NCBI RefSeq assembly: GCF_000829455.1
Contig: NZ_JXAK01000009.1
Location: 62,001 to 126,000 of the forward strand
DNA length: 64,000 nucleotides
Reading direction: 5' to 3'
Origin: Gordoniibacillus kamchatkensis
Lineage (GTDB): Bacteria; Bacillota; Bacilli; Paenibacillales; NBRC-103111
Shown here: positions 18,675-27,678 of the stretch, piece by piece
Numbering within the stretch: the first letter of the stretch is position 1
Layout of the letters: each line of letters opens with the position of its first letter
The notes under the pieces: model-generated
Told to the model about the DNA's origin: nothing
Seen by the model: the letters and a program-made list of their open reading frames with translations, nothing else
The model's database searches: none
Program-made: the position numbers and the translations under genes

Positions 18675-19517
18675 TTATTTGCGAAAATGGGTCGGAGGTA
18701 CTCCGTAATAGTTGCCGAACGCCCGCGTAAAAGAAGGGGAGTCGGAATATCCAAGGCTCAAGCCGATTTCCGTAATCGTCAGCGAGCTTTCCTCCAGCAG
18801 CCGCATCGCTTTGTCCATTCTCAGCTTTTGCAAGTAACGGACGGGAGTCATACCTACGTATTCCGTAAACTTTTTGGAGTAATAAGAACGATGAATGCCG
18901 ACATGGCTTGCGACATCTTGCACGTTTATATTTTCCGTGTAGTGCGTGTTCATGTAGCTGATGCTTTTCCCAATCCAATCGCCCGGCTCCGCATCGATAT
19001 CGCTCCGGGCAGCCGATTCGCAAACGAGAAGGCCAAGCAGCCGGTATAGCAAGCTGCAGCTGTTCAATCGATGCTTCAGCTCGCGGTTCGTTACCGTACG
19101 AAAGAGCTGGTGAAAGACGGATTCGACTTTTTTGCTAACGACGCTTTTCAAATAAGGCGTGTGCTCGTGCAGTCCGCTTCGGGAAAGCAGCGCCGGGACT
19201 TGTTTCCCGTCGATAGCGATCCAGGCCAGCTGCAGCGGATCGTCCGATGCCGCTATTTTGTACGAGTAGGGTACATGCGGAAACAGGCAAAATATATCCC
19301 CTTGTCCGAGCCGAACGCATTGATCACCGTACGTGAGTTGGACTGCTCCCGACCTGACAATATGCAAGCTGTAGTAATCGATGATACGGGGGCCGGCATG
19401 GTAGTTCGGCTTCGCGATATTGCGGCCGAGGCGGATCGGCCAAACGCCGCCGTCTTTATCGAAATCGTCGGGAGTAAGGTAAATGTTTTCCGCGAATTCA
19501 TAGGCGTATTCCTGCAT
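18675..19517 (-). CDS. AraC family transcriptional regulator (cupin sensor plus HTH)
   Basis: The 280-residue protein has an N-terminal cupin-like sugar-binding domain (YYSLHIVRSGAVQLTYGD and LGQGDIFCLFPHVPYSY, residues about 45-90). The C-terminal AraC DNA-binding domain spans about 180-280 (IHRSYYSKKFTEYVGMTPV, then LGYSDSPSFTRAF). It is divergent from the sulfatase gene, with about 150 bases between the two starts, which is the usual place for such a regulator to act. AAGGAGG precedes the ATG. It is probably an activator responding to a sugar from the sulfated substrate; the ligand is inferred only. Confidence 0.87.
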   Translation of the reverse strand: MQEYAYEFAENIYLTPDDFDKDGGVWPIRLGRNIAKPNYHAGPRIIDYYSLHIVRSGAVQLTYGDQCVRLGQGDIFCLFPHVPYSYKIAASDDPLQLAWIAIDGKQVPALLSRSGLHEHTPYLKSVVSKKVESVFHQLFRTVTNRELKHRLNSCSLLYRLLGLLVCESAARSDIDAEPGDWIGKSISYMNTHYTENINVQDVASHVGIHRSYYSKKFTEYVGMTPVRYLQKLRMDKAMRLLEESSLTITEIGLSLGYSDSPSFTRAFGNYYGVPPTHFRK

Positions 19518-19670
19518 GTCAGGAAACCCTCCTTAACCGGTCTGTGCCACAAAGTATATCACCACACCTGACAAAATGCCAAGAAAAAGCGACTGTCTGT
19601 CATTGCCGCTTCGGCACCCTCCGAGTAAGATAAAGTCAATTATGAACGTCAGAGGAGGCCAACGCGAGCG

Positions 19671-21182
19671 ATGAACAAGCCCAATATTGTGCTTATTACG
19701 AGCGACCAGCAGCACTGGAATACGTTAGGCGCTTTCAATCGTGAAATTTCAACGCCCAACCTGGATCGGCTCGTAAAGGAAGGCACGACGTTTTCGCGGG
19801 CATATTGCCCGAATCCTACATGTACGCCGACACGGGCCTCGATCGTTACCGGCATGTATCCGAGCCAGCACGGAGCGTGGACTTTGGGTACCATGCTGCC
19901 GGAGGACAGGCAAACGGTAGGAGAGCTGCTAAGGCAAGGAGGCTACCGTACGGCTTTAGTCGGAAAAGCGCACTTTCAGCCGGTCGGCTCCACGGACGAA
20001 TATCGTTCGCTCGAAGGCCGGATGATGCTTCACGATTTCGATTTTTGGCGAAAGTTTACCGGCCCTTACTACGGCTTCGAACATGCGGAGCTGGTCCGCA
20101 ACCATACGAACGAATGGCTGGTCGGACAGCATTACGCGCTTTGGATGGAGGAGCGGGGCTGCTCGAACTGGCGGGACTACTTCACTCCGCCGATCGGTAC
20201 GATGGACGAGGCGGCGAAGTTCAGCTGGCCGATTCCCGAGGAATTTCATTACAACACGTGGATCGCGGAGAGAACGAACGCCCTGCTGGATACATACAAG
20301 CAGAGCGGAGATAACTTTTTCCTGTGGGCCAGCTTTCCCGATCCGCACCCGCCGTATTTGGCGCCCGAACCGTGGGCCAACATGTATGATCCCGACCGTC
20401 TGACCATTCCGAAAGCGGCCGCGGGCGAACACGAGAACAATCCGCCGCATTTTCGCATGACACAGGAGCCGGACCCGGATTTCTCCGCCTATCGTGAGAC
20501 GGGGTTCGGCATTCACGGCTACCACTCCCATATCCGAATGTCCGAGGACGATCATAAGAAGTCGGTTGCCGTTTATTACGGCATGGTCAGCTTCATGGAT
20601 AAGTGTATCGGCAAGATAATGTACAAGCTCGATGAGCTCGGGCTGGCCGACAATACGATCGTCGTGTTTACGACCGACCACGGCCACTTCTTCGGGCAAC
20701 ACGGCTTGCAAGCGAAAGGCGGGTTTCATTACGAAGACTTGATTCGCCTTCCGTTTATTGTCAAGTATCCGAACCGGGTTCCCGCCGGCCAAGTTTCCGA
20801 TTCGCTGCAATCGCTTGTCGACTTGGCGCCGACTTTCCTCAGCTTCGCCGGGTTGAACGTTCCGGGGGCCATGACGGGAGTGGATCAGTCCCGGGTCTGG
20901 CTGGACCCGTCCCAGGCGTCACGGGAGCACGTTATATGCGAATTTCACCACGAACCGACGACGATTCATCAGAAAACGTACGTGGACCGGCGGTACAAAA
21001 TTACCGTATACTTTAACCAAACTTACGGCGAGTTGTTCGACCTGGAAGAAGATCCGGGCGAAATCCGCAATTTGTGGCACGACGAGCGATACAAAGATTT
21101 GAAGTCGGAGCTGCTGATGAAATACATATGGGCCGAACTCGGCAAAGAGCCGATGCCGATGCCGCGAATCTCGGGCGCATAA
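19671..21182 (+). CDS. Sulfatase (arylsulfatase/iduronate-sulfatase type)
   Basis: The 503-residue enzyme has the formylglycine motif CTPTR (Cys51) within PNPTCTPTRASIVTGMYPS, so it is a cysteine-type sulfatase that needs a maturase; none is encoded in the window. The metal-binding SDQQ at residues 11-14, the FTTDHGHFFGQHG segment and the C-terminal ELFDLEEDPGE are typical. There is no signal peptide, so it probably acts on sulfated sugars already imported. GAGGAGG lies 12 bases before the ATG. The same-strand genes downstream are a membrane AraC regulator and an oligosaccharide importer, so it likely removes sulfate from a sulfated glycan fragment. Confidence 0.9.
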   Translation: MNKPNIVLITSDQQHWNTLGAFNREISTPNLDRLVKEGTTFSRAYCPNPTCTPTRASIVTGMYPSQHGAWTLGTMLPEDRQTVGELLRQGGYRTALVGKAHFQPVGSTDEYRSLEGRMMLHDFDFWRKFTGPYYGFEHAELVRNHTNEWLVGQHYALWMEERGCSNWRDYFTPPIGTMDEAAKFSWPIPEEFHYNTWIAERTNALLDTYKQSGDNFFLWASFPDPHPPYLAPEPWANMYDPDRLTIPKAAAGEHENNPPHFRMTQEPDPDFSAYRETGFGIHGYHSHIRMSEDDHKKSVAVYYGMVSFMDKCIGKIMYKLDELGLADNTIVVFTTDHGHFFGQHGLQAKGGFHYEDLIRLPFIVKYPNRVPAGQVSDSLQSLVDLAPTFLSFAGLNVPGAMTGVDQSRVWLDPSQASREHVICEFHHEPTTIHQKTYVDRRYKITVYFNQTYGELFDLEEDPGEIRNLWHDERYKDLKSELLMKYIWAELGKEPMPMPRISGA

Positions 21183-21197
21183 AGCATTTCTCGGGAC

Positions 21198-23504
21198 TTG
21201 GGGGTGACCGTTATCCGATCGTCGCACTATAGGAGAAAGTTGTTTTTGTTCAGCCTTATCCTCTCGGTCATCCCCGTTTTGTTCCTGGGCATATTTTCAT
21301 ACGCGAAGTCGTCCGGGATGATTCAGCGCAAAGTGAACGAGAGCAACGCGCAGCTTCTGCAGCAGACGCAGTCCCGCGTCGAGCAGGAGCTGAAGGCGGT
21401 CGACAATATGGTGATTCAATACGCCAACACCGCTTCGGTCAAGAGCGCTATCCAAAAGCCGCTCACCCCCAGGGACTTTCTGGAGGTAGAAGACATGTTG
21501 CAAAGCTTGCGCTATATGAAAACATTCGAATTCGGCATTGAAAATGTGTTCCTCGTCAGCTCCGAGCAAAACTGGCTCATCCATAACGACGGCCTGAAGG
21601 CGCTCGCAGAAAACGAGCATGGCGAACGGCTTCATTCATATTTGCGCGATCCCCGGCTCTCCTTCTGGGTGTACGAAACCGTCAGCGGCAGGCCGTACAT
21701 CAGTCTGGTCAAAAAGCTGCCCATCGCTTATGGCCCGACCCACGGCATGATCGTCGTACAAATTCCTGTGCGTTATTTGCAGACGATGATCAATCTCGAC
21801 CGTCGGGAGCATAAAACGATGATCGTCGATAGCAGCGGCAGCATATTGACGTACGACGATTCGTCCGCACCAGGTACCGATGTCTCCCGCCCGTCTTATA
21901 TTCAAACGGCAATGAAGATGAATGAAGGGAGCGGAGCATTTAACGCGACAGCGGATAAGCGGAGCATGAGGGTGATTTACCGGAAATCGGCCTATAACGA
22001 GTGGATGTATGTCACGGCGGTTTCGGTGGATGATATTACCAAAGATTCCAGGACGATCGGCTGGATTACGTTCCTGACCTGTCTAGCCTTGTTCGTTGCT
22101 ATTTCGGCGATCGCGATGTTCGGCTCGAATAAAATGTACGCTCCGGTCAGAAAGCTGTTCCAGTCCGTCGTCGGCACGGCGGCTCTGAAGGAGAACAAGA
22201 GGCGCAGCGACGAATTCGATTTCATCCAGGAGCGCATCCAATCGATGCTGAAGACGCAAAAGCAGCTGAGCGTACAAGTGGAATCGCAAATTCAGCAGCT
22301 GAAAATATTTTTCATGCAGAAGTTGTTTCGAGGGGAACAGGCGGCGCATGCGGCCGGAGAGCATTTGGCCGAATACCGGTTCCCGGCCGAATGGCGGCGG
22401 CTTTGCGTATTCGCGCTGCAAATCGATACGCTGTCCGGAACGAGGTACCGCAAGCACGATCACGATTTGCTCATGATCGCTGTCAACAACATTATGATGG
22501 AGCTGATTCCGCCGGAACGCCGGTATTTGCCGGTGCCGGTCGATGAGTGCCAGGCGATATTGCTATGCGGAAAAGAAGAAGAGGAAGCGGACTTCGACAG
22601 CTTCGTCTTCCAATGTGCCGAGACGGTGCAGCGAACAGTCAAGGACGTTCTCGACTTGCAGGTGAGTATTGGCATAAGCCGGCCGTTTCGCGAATTGAGG
22701 CAAACGCCGAAAGCGTTCCGCGAAGGAGTCGAAGCCCTCAAATACCGGATCCGCTTCGGCCACGGAATCATTTTGCGCATCGAAGACGTGCTTCACGGCC
22801 AAACGTTAAGACCGCTGTATCCGTCGCGAATCGCGAGCGAGCTTTGCGATGCGGTCCGGATGGCCGATCGCGAAACCGCGGTGCAGCGGCTGCACCAATT
22901 TATGCAAGATATCGCGGCGATGGACCTCTCCCCTCGGTATTATGAGCTGTTTTTGTCCAGACTGCTGACGGAGCTGCTGCGGCTCGCCGAAGATTCGGGA
23001 CCCGCGATGAAAGCTTTGCTTGCCGAGGAGCGGAGCTTGTTCGGCCAAATGTTTGCGGCCAAGACGATGCAGGAAATGGAAGAGTGGTTTGCGGCGACTG
23101 TGGTGGAGCCGATCGTTGACCATTTTGACAAACGAAACGAATCGCAAGTGAAGCTCCTTTCGGACGAAATAGCCGCCGTGATTCACCGCAATTACGATAC
23201 GGATCTGACGCTGGAATCGTGCGCCGCGCTGCTCCATTACCATCCCTCGTACATCAAACGCGTGTTTCGCAAAGGGAAGGGAGTCAGCTTCAGCGATTAT
23301 TTGTCGATGCATCGCATGGCCATGGCCCGGAAATGGCTCGTCGAGACGGACATGAAAGTGTCCGAAATCGCCGAAAGGCTCAGGTACAACAATTCGCAAA
23401 ATTTCATTAGGCATTTCCGGAAAGTAGAGGGCATTACGCCCGGCGAATACAGAAAGCGAAGCGAGTTGCAGGTCGGTGCGATCGTAAGCGATGCGGGCGA
23501 ATAG
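21198..23504 (+). CDS. Membrane-anchored AraC family regulator with extracellular sensor domain
   Basis: The 768-residue protein starts with a membrane segment (LFLFSLILSVIPVLFLGIF), followed by an extracellular Cache-like domain to about residue 285. A second membrane segment (IGWITFLTCLALFVAISAIA) and a HAMP-like linker come next, then a cytoplasmic part ending in an AraC double HTH (about 665-750; YHPSYIKRVFRKGKGVSFSD and NNSQNFIRHFRKVEGITPGEY). These one-component sensors are common beside LplB/YtcP importers in Paenibacillaceae. The start is uncertain: TTG at 21198 or GTG at 21204, both with weak ribosome binding sites. It probably senses a glycan outside the cell and activates the genes around it. 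A terminator overlaps its stop codon. Confidence 0.88.
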   Translation: MGVTVIRSSHYRRKLFLFSLILSVIPVLFLGIFSYAKSSGMIQRKVNESNAQLLQQTQSRVEQELKAVDNMVIQYANTASVKSAIQKPLTPRDFLEVEDMLQSLRYMKTFEFGIENVFLVSSEQNWLIHNDGLKALAENEHGERLHSYLRDPRLSFWVYETVSGRPYISLVKKLPIAYGPTHGMIVVQIPVRYLQTMINLDRREHKTMIVDSSGSILTYDDSSAPGTDVSRPSYIQTAMKMNEGSGAFNATADKRSMRVIYRKSAYNEWMYVTAVSVDDITKDSRTIGWITFLTCLALFVAISAIAMFGSNKMYAPVRKLFQSVVGTAALKENKRRSDEFDFIQERIQSMLKTQKQLSVQVESQIQQLKIFFMQKLFRGEQAAHAAGEHLAEYRFPAEWRRLCVFALQIDTLSGTRYRKHDHDLLMIAVNNIMMELIPPERRYLPVPVDECQAILLCGKEEEEADFDSFVFQCAETVQRTVKDVLDLQVSIGISRPFRELRQTPKAFREGVEALKYRIRFGHGIILRIEDVLHGQTLRPLYPSRIASELCDAVRMADRETAVQRLHQFMQDIAAMDLSPRYYELFLSRLLTELLRLAEDSGPAMKALLAEERSLFGQMFAAKTMQEMEEWFAATVVEPIVDHFDKRNESQVKLLSDEIAAVIHRNYDTDLTLESCAALLHYHPSYIKRVFRKGKGVSFSDYLSMHRMAMARKWLVETDMKVSEIAERLRYNNSQNFIRHFRKVEGITPGEYRKRSELQVGAIVSDAGE

Positions 23505-23516
23505 CCCGCTTTTTTT
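23493..23516 (+). terminator. Rho-independent terminator overlapping the stop codon
   Basis: GCGGGC and GCCCGC pair around GAATA, followed by seven T. The TAG stop at 23502-23504 lies in the loop and the first base of the 3' arm. Confidence 0.8.
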
Positions 23517-23816
23517 GTTAAGTCTGAATGTATAGCCCGCCTGTACTCGGCTGAGTCTGCTGCGGTAATCTCGCACGTCCATAAGGAAAGCGTAAACCGG
23601 TTATCTTTTGCTTGCCTGCGGCTTAGTGCCGGATAGCCCTAATGATTGCATGGGTCCGTTATGATTATGTACGCCGTTCATGGCGCACCGCTGGGGAAAC
23701 GGGCGGAAAGGTCCCTACGGATTATGGACGGTACCCGGGTGCCGGTGCGAAGATCGATGCATGCGGAAACGTACGCTTCCAAACGCTATATCAAACGGAA
23801 AAAGGGGGGACTTCGC
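23517..23816. other. Intergenic stretch before the importer genes
   Basis: These 300 bases hold copy 3 of the short motif at 23581-23609. A weak open frame continues upstream of the importer start (ATG at 23646), but it is preceded by no ribosome binding site and encodes an unusual arginine-rich leader. I see no clear promoter boxes or cre site. Confidence 0.4.
23581..23609. repeat. Short intergenic motif, copy 3 of 3
   Basis: ATAAGGAAAGCGTAAACC followed by GGTTATCTTTT matches the motif at 1610-1642 at most positions. The inner stem is broken here, while the outer ATAA/TTAT pairing is kept. Confidence 0.4.
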
Positions 23817-24778
23817 TTGTTTTCGCCGACCGTGCGGAAAGCAGACTTGAACTCGAACGCGGCGCCAACCGGAAAAGGCAAGCTGGCCAAAGCGCTCGTT
23901 CGTGACCGATGGCTGTATGTTATGCTTGTGCCCGGACTCATTTTTTTTCTCGTCTTCAAATATGTGCCGATGTGGGGCGTGCTGATCGGTTTCAAAGATT
24001 ATCAGCCGTTTCTCGGCTTCACCGGGAGCGAGTGGGTCGGTTTCAAACATTTCGAACGTTTTTTTACGAATCCTGTGTTCTGGATGCTCTTCAAAAACAC
24101 GTTCATTCTGGCCGTCTACAACATCGTGTTTTTTTTCCCGATGCCGATCCTGATCGCGCTTCTGCTGAACGAGGTCCGGATCGAAACGTACAAACGTCTC
24201 GTACAGACGATGATTTACGTTCCGCACTTCGTTTCCTGGGTCGTCGTCGTAGGCATCGCCTACATTTTCTTTACTTCGGAAGGCGGCATCGTCACCGAAT
24301 GGATGAAAGGGCATTCAGGGCATGCGATCAACGTGCTGGAAAGCGCGGACTGGTTCCGCACGATGGTTACGGCAGAGGTCATCTGGAAAGAAACCGGCTG
24401 GGGGACGATCATTTTTCTCGCTGCGCTCGCCGGGGTCGATCCGCAATTGTACGAAGCTTCCCGCATCGACGGAGCGGGCAGCTGCGCCAGCTGTGGCACA
24501 TAACACTGCCGTCGATACGAGGCGTGATCGTCATTTTGCTCATTTTGCGGCTGGGCACGTTTCTGGATAGCGGATTCGAGCAAATTTATTTAATGCTGAA
24601 CGCTTTGAATCGGAACGTAGGCGAAGTGTTCGACACGTACGTATACACGAGCGGCATTACGCAAGGACAGTTCAGCTACAGCGCCGCAATCGGGCTGTTC
24701 AAATCGGCAGTCGGCTTCTTGCTCGTGATCGGTGCCAACCGGATAGCCAAAAAATTCGGCGAGGAAGGCGTCTATTGA
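23817..24778 (+). CDS. Oligosaccharide ABC transporter permease, LplB type, with a frameshift
   Basis: This is the first of two permeases of a CUT1-type importer. It has six membrane segments beginning LYVMLVPGLIFFLVFKYVP, typical of LplB. The conserved EAA loop that contacts the ATPase (EASRIDGAG) is where the frame breaks: at about 24479 one base is missing, and the next frame continues LRQLWHITLPSIRGVIVILL to 24778. Restored, the product has about 320 residues, the normal length. The start is a TTG at 23817 with AGGGGGG eight bases upstream. No ATPase gene is present in this cassette, as is usual for this group, which shares an MsmX-type ATPase encoded elsewhere. Confidence 0.82.
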
Positions 24779-24825
24779 TGGGCGCTCATCGGACAAAGAT
24801 TTTTCCGGAAATGGGGGTGAACCGG

Positions 24826-25704
24826 ATGAGCGGGGGCAAGTTTTGGGCGAACCGGGCGATCGATATGGGCATATACGGCGCGCTGGCCGCGTTCGCCTTG
24901 CTGACGTTTCTGCCATTCTTATACGTGATCAGCGCCTCGTTCACGGCATCGGAGGTGCTGCTTCAAAAAAGCTTCGTATTGTTTCCGACACGATTTTCGC
25001 TGGACGCGTACAGGTATATTTTTTCCACGGAAACGATGCTGCGCAGCTTAGCGGTTACGGTTTTCGTCACCGCTGCCGGCACTTTCGTCAATTTGGTCAT
25101 GACCGTGCTGATGGCTTATCCGCTTGCGCGCCATTATTTGCGGGGCCGAACGGTCATCATGAGGCTGATCGTGTTCACCATGCTATTCAACGGCGGCATG
25201 ATTCCGACCTATCTGGTCGTCAAGTCTCTCGGGCTGCTGAACACGTACTGGGCTTTAATCCTGCCGGGGGCGATCAGCCCTTTCAACCTGATCGTGCTTA
25301 AAAACTTTTTCCAGCAGCTGCCGGACGGCCTGGAGGAATCGGCCAAAATCGACGGCTGCAACGATCTGGGCATTTTGATCCGGATTGTGATACCGCTTTC
25401 CATGCCGGCGATTGCAACCTTTTCCCTGTTTTACGCCGTGGGGCATTGGAACACGTTTTTTAACGCGCTGCTTTATATTAACGATCATACGAAGTGGCCG
25501 ATCCAGGTGCTGCTCAGGCAAATCGTCATTTTGTCCGAAGGCGGCATCGGCGATTCAGGCGCAATCGACGCAAATTTCGTGCCTCCTGCGCAGACGGTGA
25601 AAATGGCCTCGATCGTAGTGGCGACCGTTCCCATTTTGCTCGTGTATCCGCTGCTGCAAAAACATTTTGCCAAAGGAGTTCTGCTCGGTTCGGTCAAAGG
25701 ATAA
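24826..25704 (+). CDS. Oligosaccharide ABC transporter permease, YtcP/LplC type
   Basis: This second permease of the importer (292 residues) has six membrane segments and the EAA loop EESAKIDGCNDLGILIRIVI. The end, FAKGVLLGSVKG, is the standard YtcP-family C-terminus. The ATG at 24826 sits behind GGGGGTGA; an ATG at 24778, overlapping the previous stop, is also in frame and would add 16 residues. It would pair with the LplB-type protein in the membrane to pass an oligosaccharide delivered by the lipoprotein encoded next. Confidence 0.88.
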   Translation: MSGGKFWANRAIDMGIYGALAAFALLTFLPFLYVISASFTASEVLLQKSFVLFPTRFSLDAYRYIFSTETMLRSLAVTVFVTAAGTFVNLVMTVLMAYPLARHYLRGRTVIMRLIVFTMLFNGGMIPTYLVVKSLGLLNTYWALILPGAISPFNLIVLKNFFQQLPDGLEESAKIDGCNDLGILIRIVIPLSMPAIATFSLFYAVGHWNTFFNALLYINDHTKWPIQVLLRQIVILSEGGIGDSGAIDANFVPPAQTVKMASIVVATVPILLVYPLLQKHFAKGVLLGSVKG

Positions 25705-25736
25705 CCACAACTATTTAGAAAGGGCGGTATGGAAAC

Positions 25737-27281
25737 ATGAATGGACGGAGCTTCGCAAGAAGACGCATGGCGGCTGCCATAAGCGCCATCGCGCTGACGA
25801 GCACGGTAATCGCCGGTTGCAATGCAGCCGGTACGGAAACGAAGCAAGCGCAAGGAAAGACGGACGGAGCGAACAATACGGGGGCGCAAGCGGCGAAGCA
25901 ACCCGTCGCCATCAAGATGATGATCCCGTACTGGAATGCGGAGCCGCCGAAGCAAGGGGGCGAAACGCTGAAAAAAATCGAACAGCACACGAATACGAAG
26001 CTGGACATCATTTGGACGCCGGGCTCGGCCTATACGGACAAATTGAACGCAAGCATCGCTTCTCAGGACTTGCCGCAAATCGTCTACGTGCTCGCCGACG
26101 GGAACAAAAACGCCGGGCTCGTCAACGCCATCCAATCGGGCATGTTTTGGGAAATCGGGCCTTATTTGAAGGACTACCCGAACTTGAGTAAAATCAATCC
26201 GCGGCTGCTCGAGGAAAGCTCGTTCGACGGGAAAATTTACGGCATTTACAAACATATTCCGCAAGCGCGCAACGGCATCGTCTACCGCAAAGATTGGCTG
26301 GACAACTTGGGGCTGAAGGAGCCGAAGACGCTGGATGAACTGATTCAAGTGATGAAGGCGTTTACTTTTAACGACCCCGACAAAAACGGCAAGCAGGACA
26401 CGATTGCCTTCGGCGCTTCCGGTCCGATCGGCCTCGACTTGTTCGTCGCCTGGTTCGGGGGACCGAACAAATACGAGCTGAAAGACGGCAAGCTGACGCC
26501 TGCCTTCATGACGAAAGAGTATATGGACGCGATGAAGCTGTACAAAAGCTTCTATGACCAAAATGTGATGAACCGCGATTTTGCCGTGCAGAAAAACGAT
26601 TTCGAGATGATCAACAAAGGGAAGTCCGGCATGCTGTTCGCGGCGCTGGAAGAGGTCGAGTCCCGCTACGTCGATTTGTACAAAGCGTTCCCGCAAGCGA
26701 AGCTGGACGTCATCAGCCGCATCGAGGGGCCAAAAGGCGTGCGGGTCATTACCCGCGGCGTATTCCCGCCGCAGTTCATGTTCCCGAAGACGAGCATCAA
26801 GACGGAAGAGCAGCTGAAGCAAATTTTGAATTATATGGACAAACTGGCCGATCCGGACATGCAGAATTTGTTCGTATGGGGATTTGAAGGCGTTCACTAC
26901 AAGCTTGAGAACGGCAAGCCTGTCCGGACCGACGCGCAAAAGTACAATACGGACGTCGCCTCGTACGAGTTCATGCGATTCGACGACGGGTCGAAGGCGA
27001 TGAAAGGAACCAACTCGCCCATATTGGAAAAGGCGCTGCGCATGCAGGAGGAAAACTTCCCGTCCGCGATCTCGAATCCTGTTCAGGCGCTCATCTCCAA
27101 AACGAATATCGAGCGGGGGAGCGAGCTGTCCAAAATTGTGGGGGACGCGACGACGAAGTTCATTATGGGCGAAATCGACGAAGGCGGGTGGAACAAAGCG
27201 GTCGAGCAGTGGCGCAAAGGCGGCGGCGACCAGATGATCAAGGAGTACGAGGAGGCGTACGCCAAGCTGGGCAAAAAATAG
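25737..27281 (+). CDS. Extracellular solute-binding lipoprotein (LplA type, family 1)
   Basis: The 514-residue protein begins with an arginine-rich signal peptide and a lipobox VIAGC (Cys at about residue 28), so it is anchored outside the membrane. The mature part has the family 1 binding-protein fold. NGIVYRKDWLDNLGLKEPKT and the calcium-site-like DPDKNGKQDT are seen in this LplA-like group. It should capture the oligosaccharide for the two permeases encoded upstream. AAAGGGCGG precedes the ATG. A bidirectional terminator follows and ends the sulfatase/importer cassette. Confidence 0.9.
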   Translation: MNGRSFARRRMAAAISAIALTSTVIAGCNAAGTETKQAQGKTDGANNTGAQAAKQPVAIKMMIPYWNAEPPKQGGETLKKIEQHTNTKLDIIWTPGSAYTDKLNASIASQDLPQIVYVLADGNKNAGLVNAIQSGMFWEIGPYLKDYPNLSKINPRLLEESSFDGKIYGIYKHIPQARNGIVYRKDWLDNLGLKEPKTLDELIQVMKAFTFNDPDKNGKQDTIAFGASGPIGLDLFVAWFGGPNKYELKDGKLTPAFMTKEYMDAMKLYKSFYDQNVMNRDFAVQKNDFEMINKGKSGMLFAALEEVESRYVDLYKAFPQAKLDVISRIEGPKGVRVITRGVFPPQFMFPKTSIKTEEQLKQILNYMDKLADPDMQNLFVWGFEGVHYKLENGKPVRTDAQKYNTDVASYEFMRFDDGSKAMKGTNSPILEKALRMQEENFPSAISNPVQALISKTNIERGSELSKIVGDATTKFIMGEIDEGGWNKAVEQWRKGGGDQMIKEYEEAYAKLGKK

Positions 27282-27305
27282 TAGCCCTGGCGGCATGTCT
27301 GCGAA

Positions 27306-27351
27306 AAAACAAACTCCCGATGCTGCGGAAGCGGCACGGGAGTTTGTTTTT
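27306..27351. terminator. Bidirectional terminator between importer and qox operons
   Basis: AAACAAACTCCCG and CGGGAGTTTGTTT pair over 13 bases. T runs follow on the plus strand, and A runs precede the stem to serve the minus strand. Confidence 0.85.
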
Positions 27352-27360
27352 GCCTTTTGG

Positions 27361-27678
27361 CTATTGCACGGCGGCGTTGAACGACATGATCCACATCGAG
27401 CCGGCCACGATCGTAAACACGATGACGCAGCCGAGTATGAGAGCCATAACGTTGTAACGCGGCTGTTCGCCTTCGCGAACGTGCATGAAGAAGAACAGCT
27501 GAATCAAAAACTGCAAAACGGCCAGCAAGACGATCGTTACGATGAGCGGTTTGCCGGCAAGCGCATGGCTCAGCACCAGCACAATCGGGATAATGGTCAA
27601 AACGATCGACAGCGCGAACCCGGTGACGTACGATTTCACCGAGCCGTGAGCGTGCGTTTGCGTCGTTTCGTGCTCCAT
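27361..27678 (-). CDS. qoxD: Quinol oxidase subunit IV
   Basis: The 105-residue membrane protein has three hydrophobic segments and the conserved QLFFFMHVREGEQPRYNVMA, the subunit IV (CyoD/QoxD/CtaF) signature. It is a small accessory subunit of the heme-copper oxidase, probably helping assembly. It is the last gene of the operon, starting directly after the qoxC stop. Confidence 0.9.
   Translation of the reverse strand: MEHETTQTHAHGSVKSYVTGFALSIVLTIIPIVLVLSHALAGKPLIVTIVLLAVLQFLIQLFFFMHVREGEQPRYNVMALILGCVIVFTIVAGSMWIMSFNAAVQ

Noticed and set aside
25485-27296. Long open frame (603 codons) antisense to the importer lipoprotein gene
   Set aside because: It is the mirror of a well-supported lipoprotein gene, with arginine- and histidine-rich composition typical of antisense frames in GC-rich DNA and no domain.
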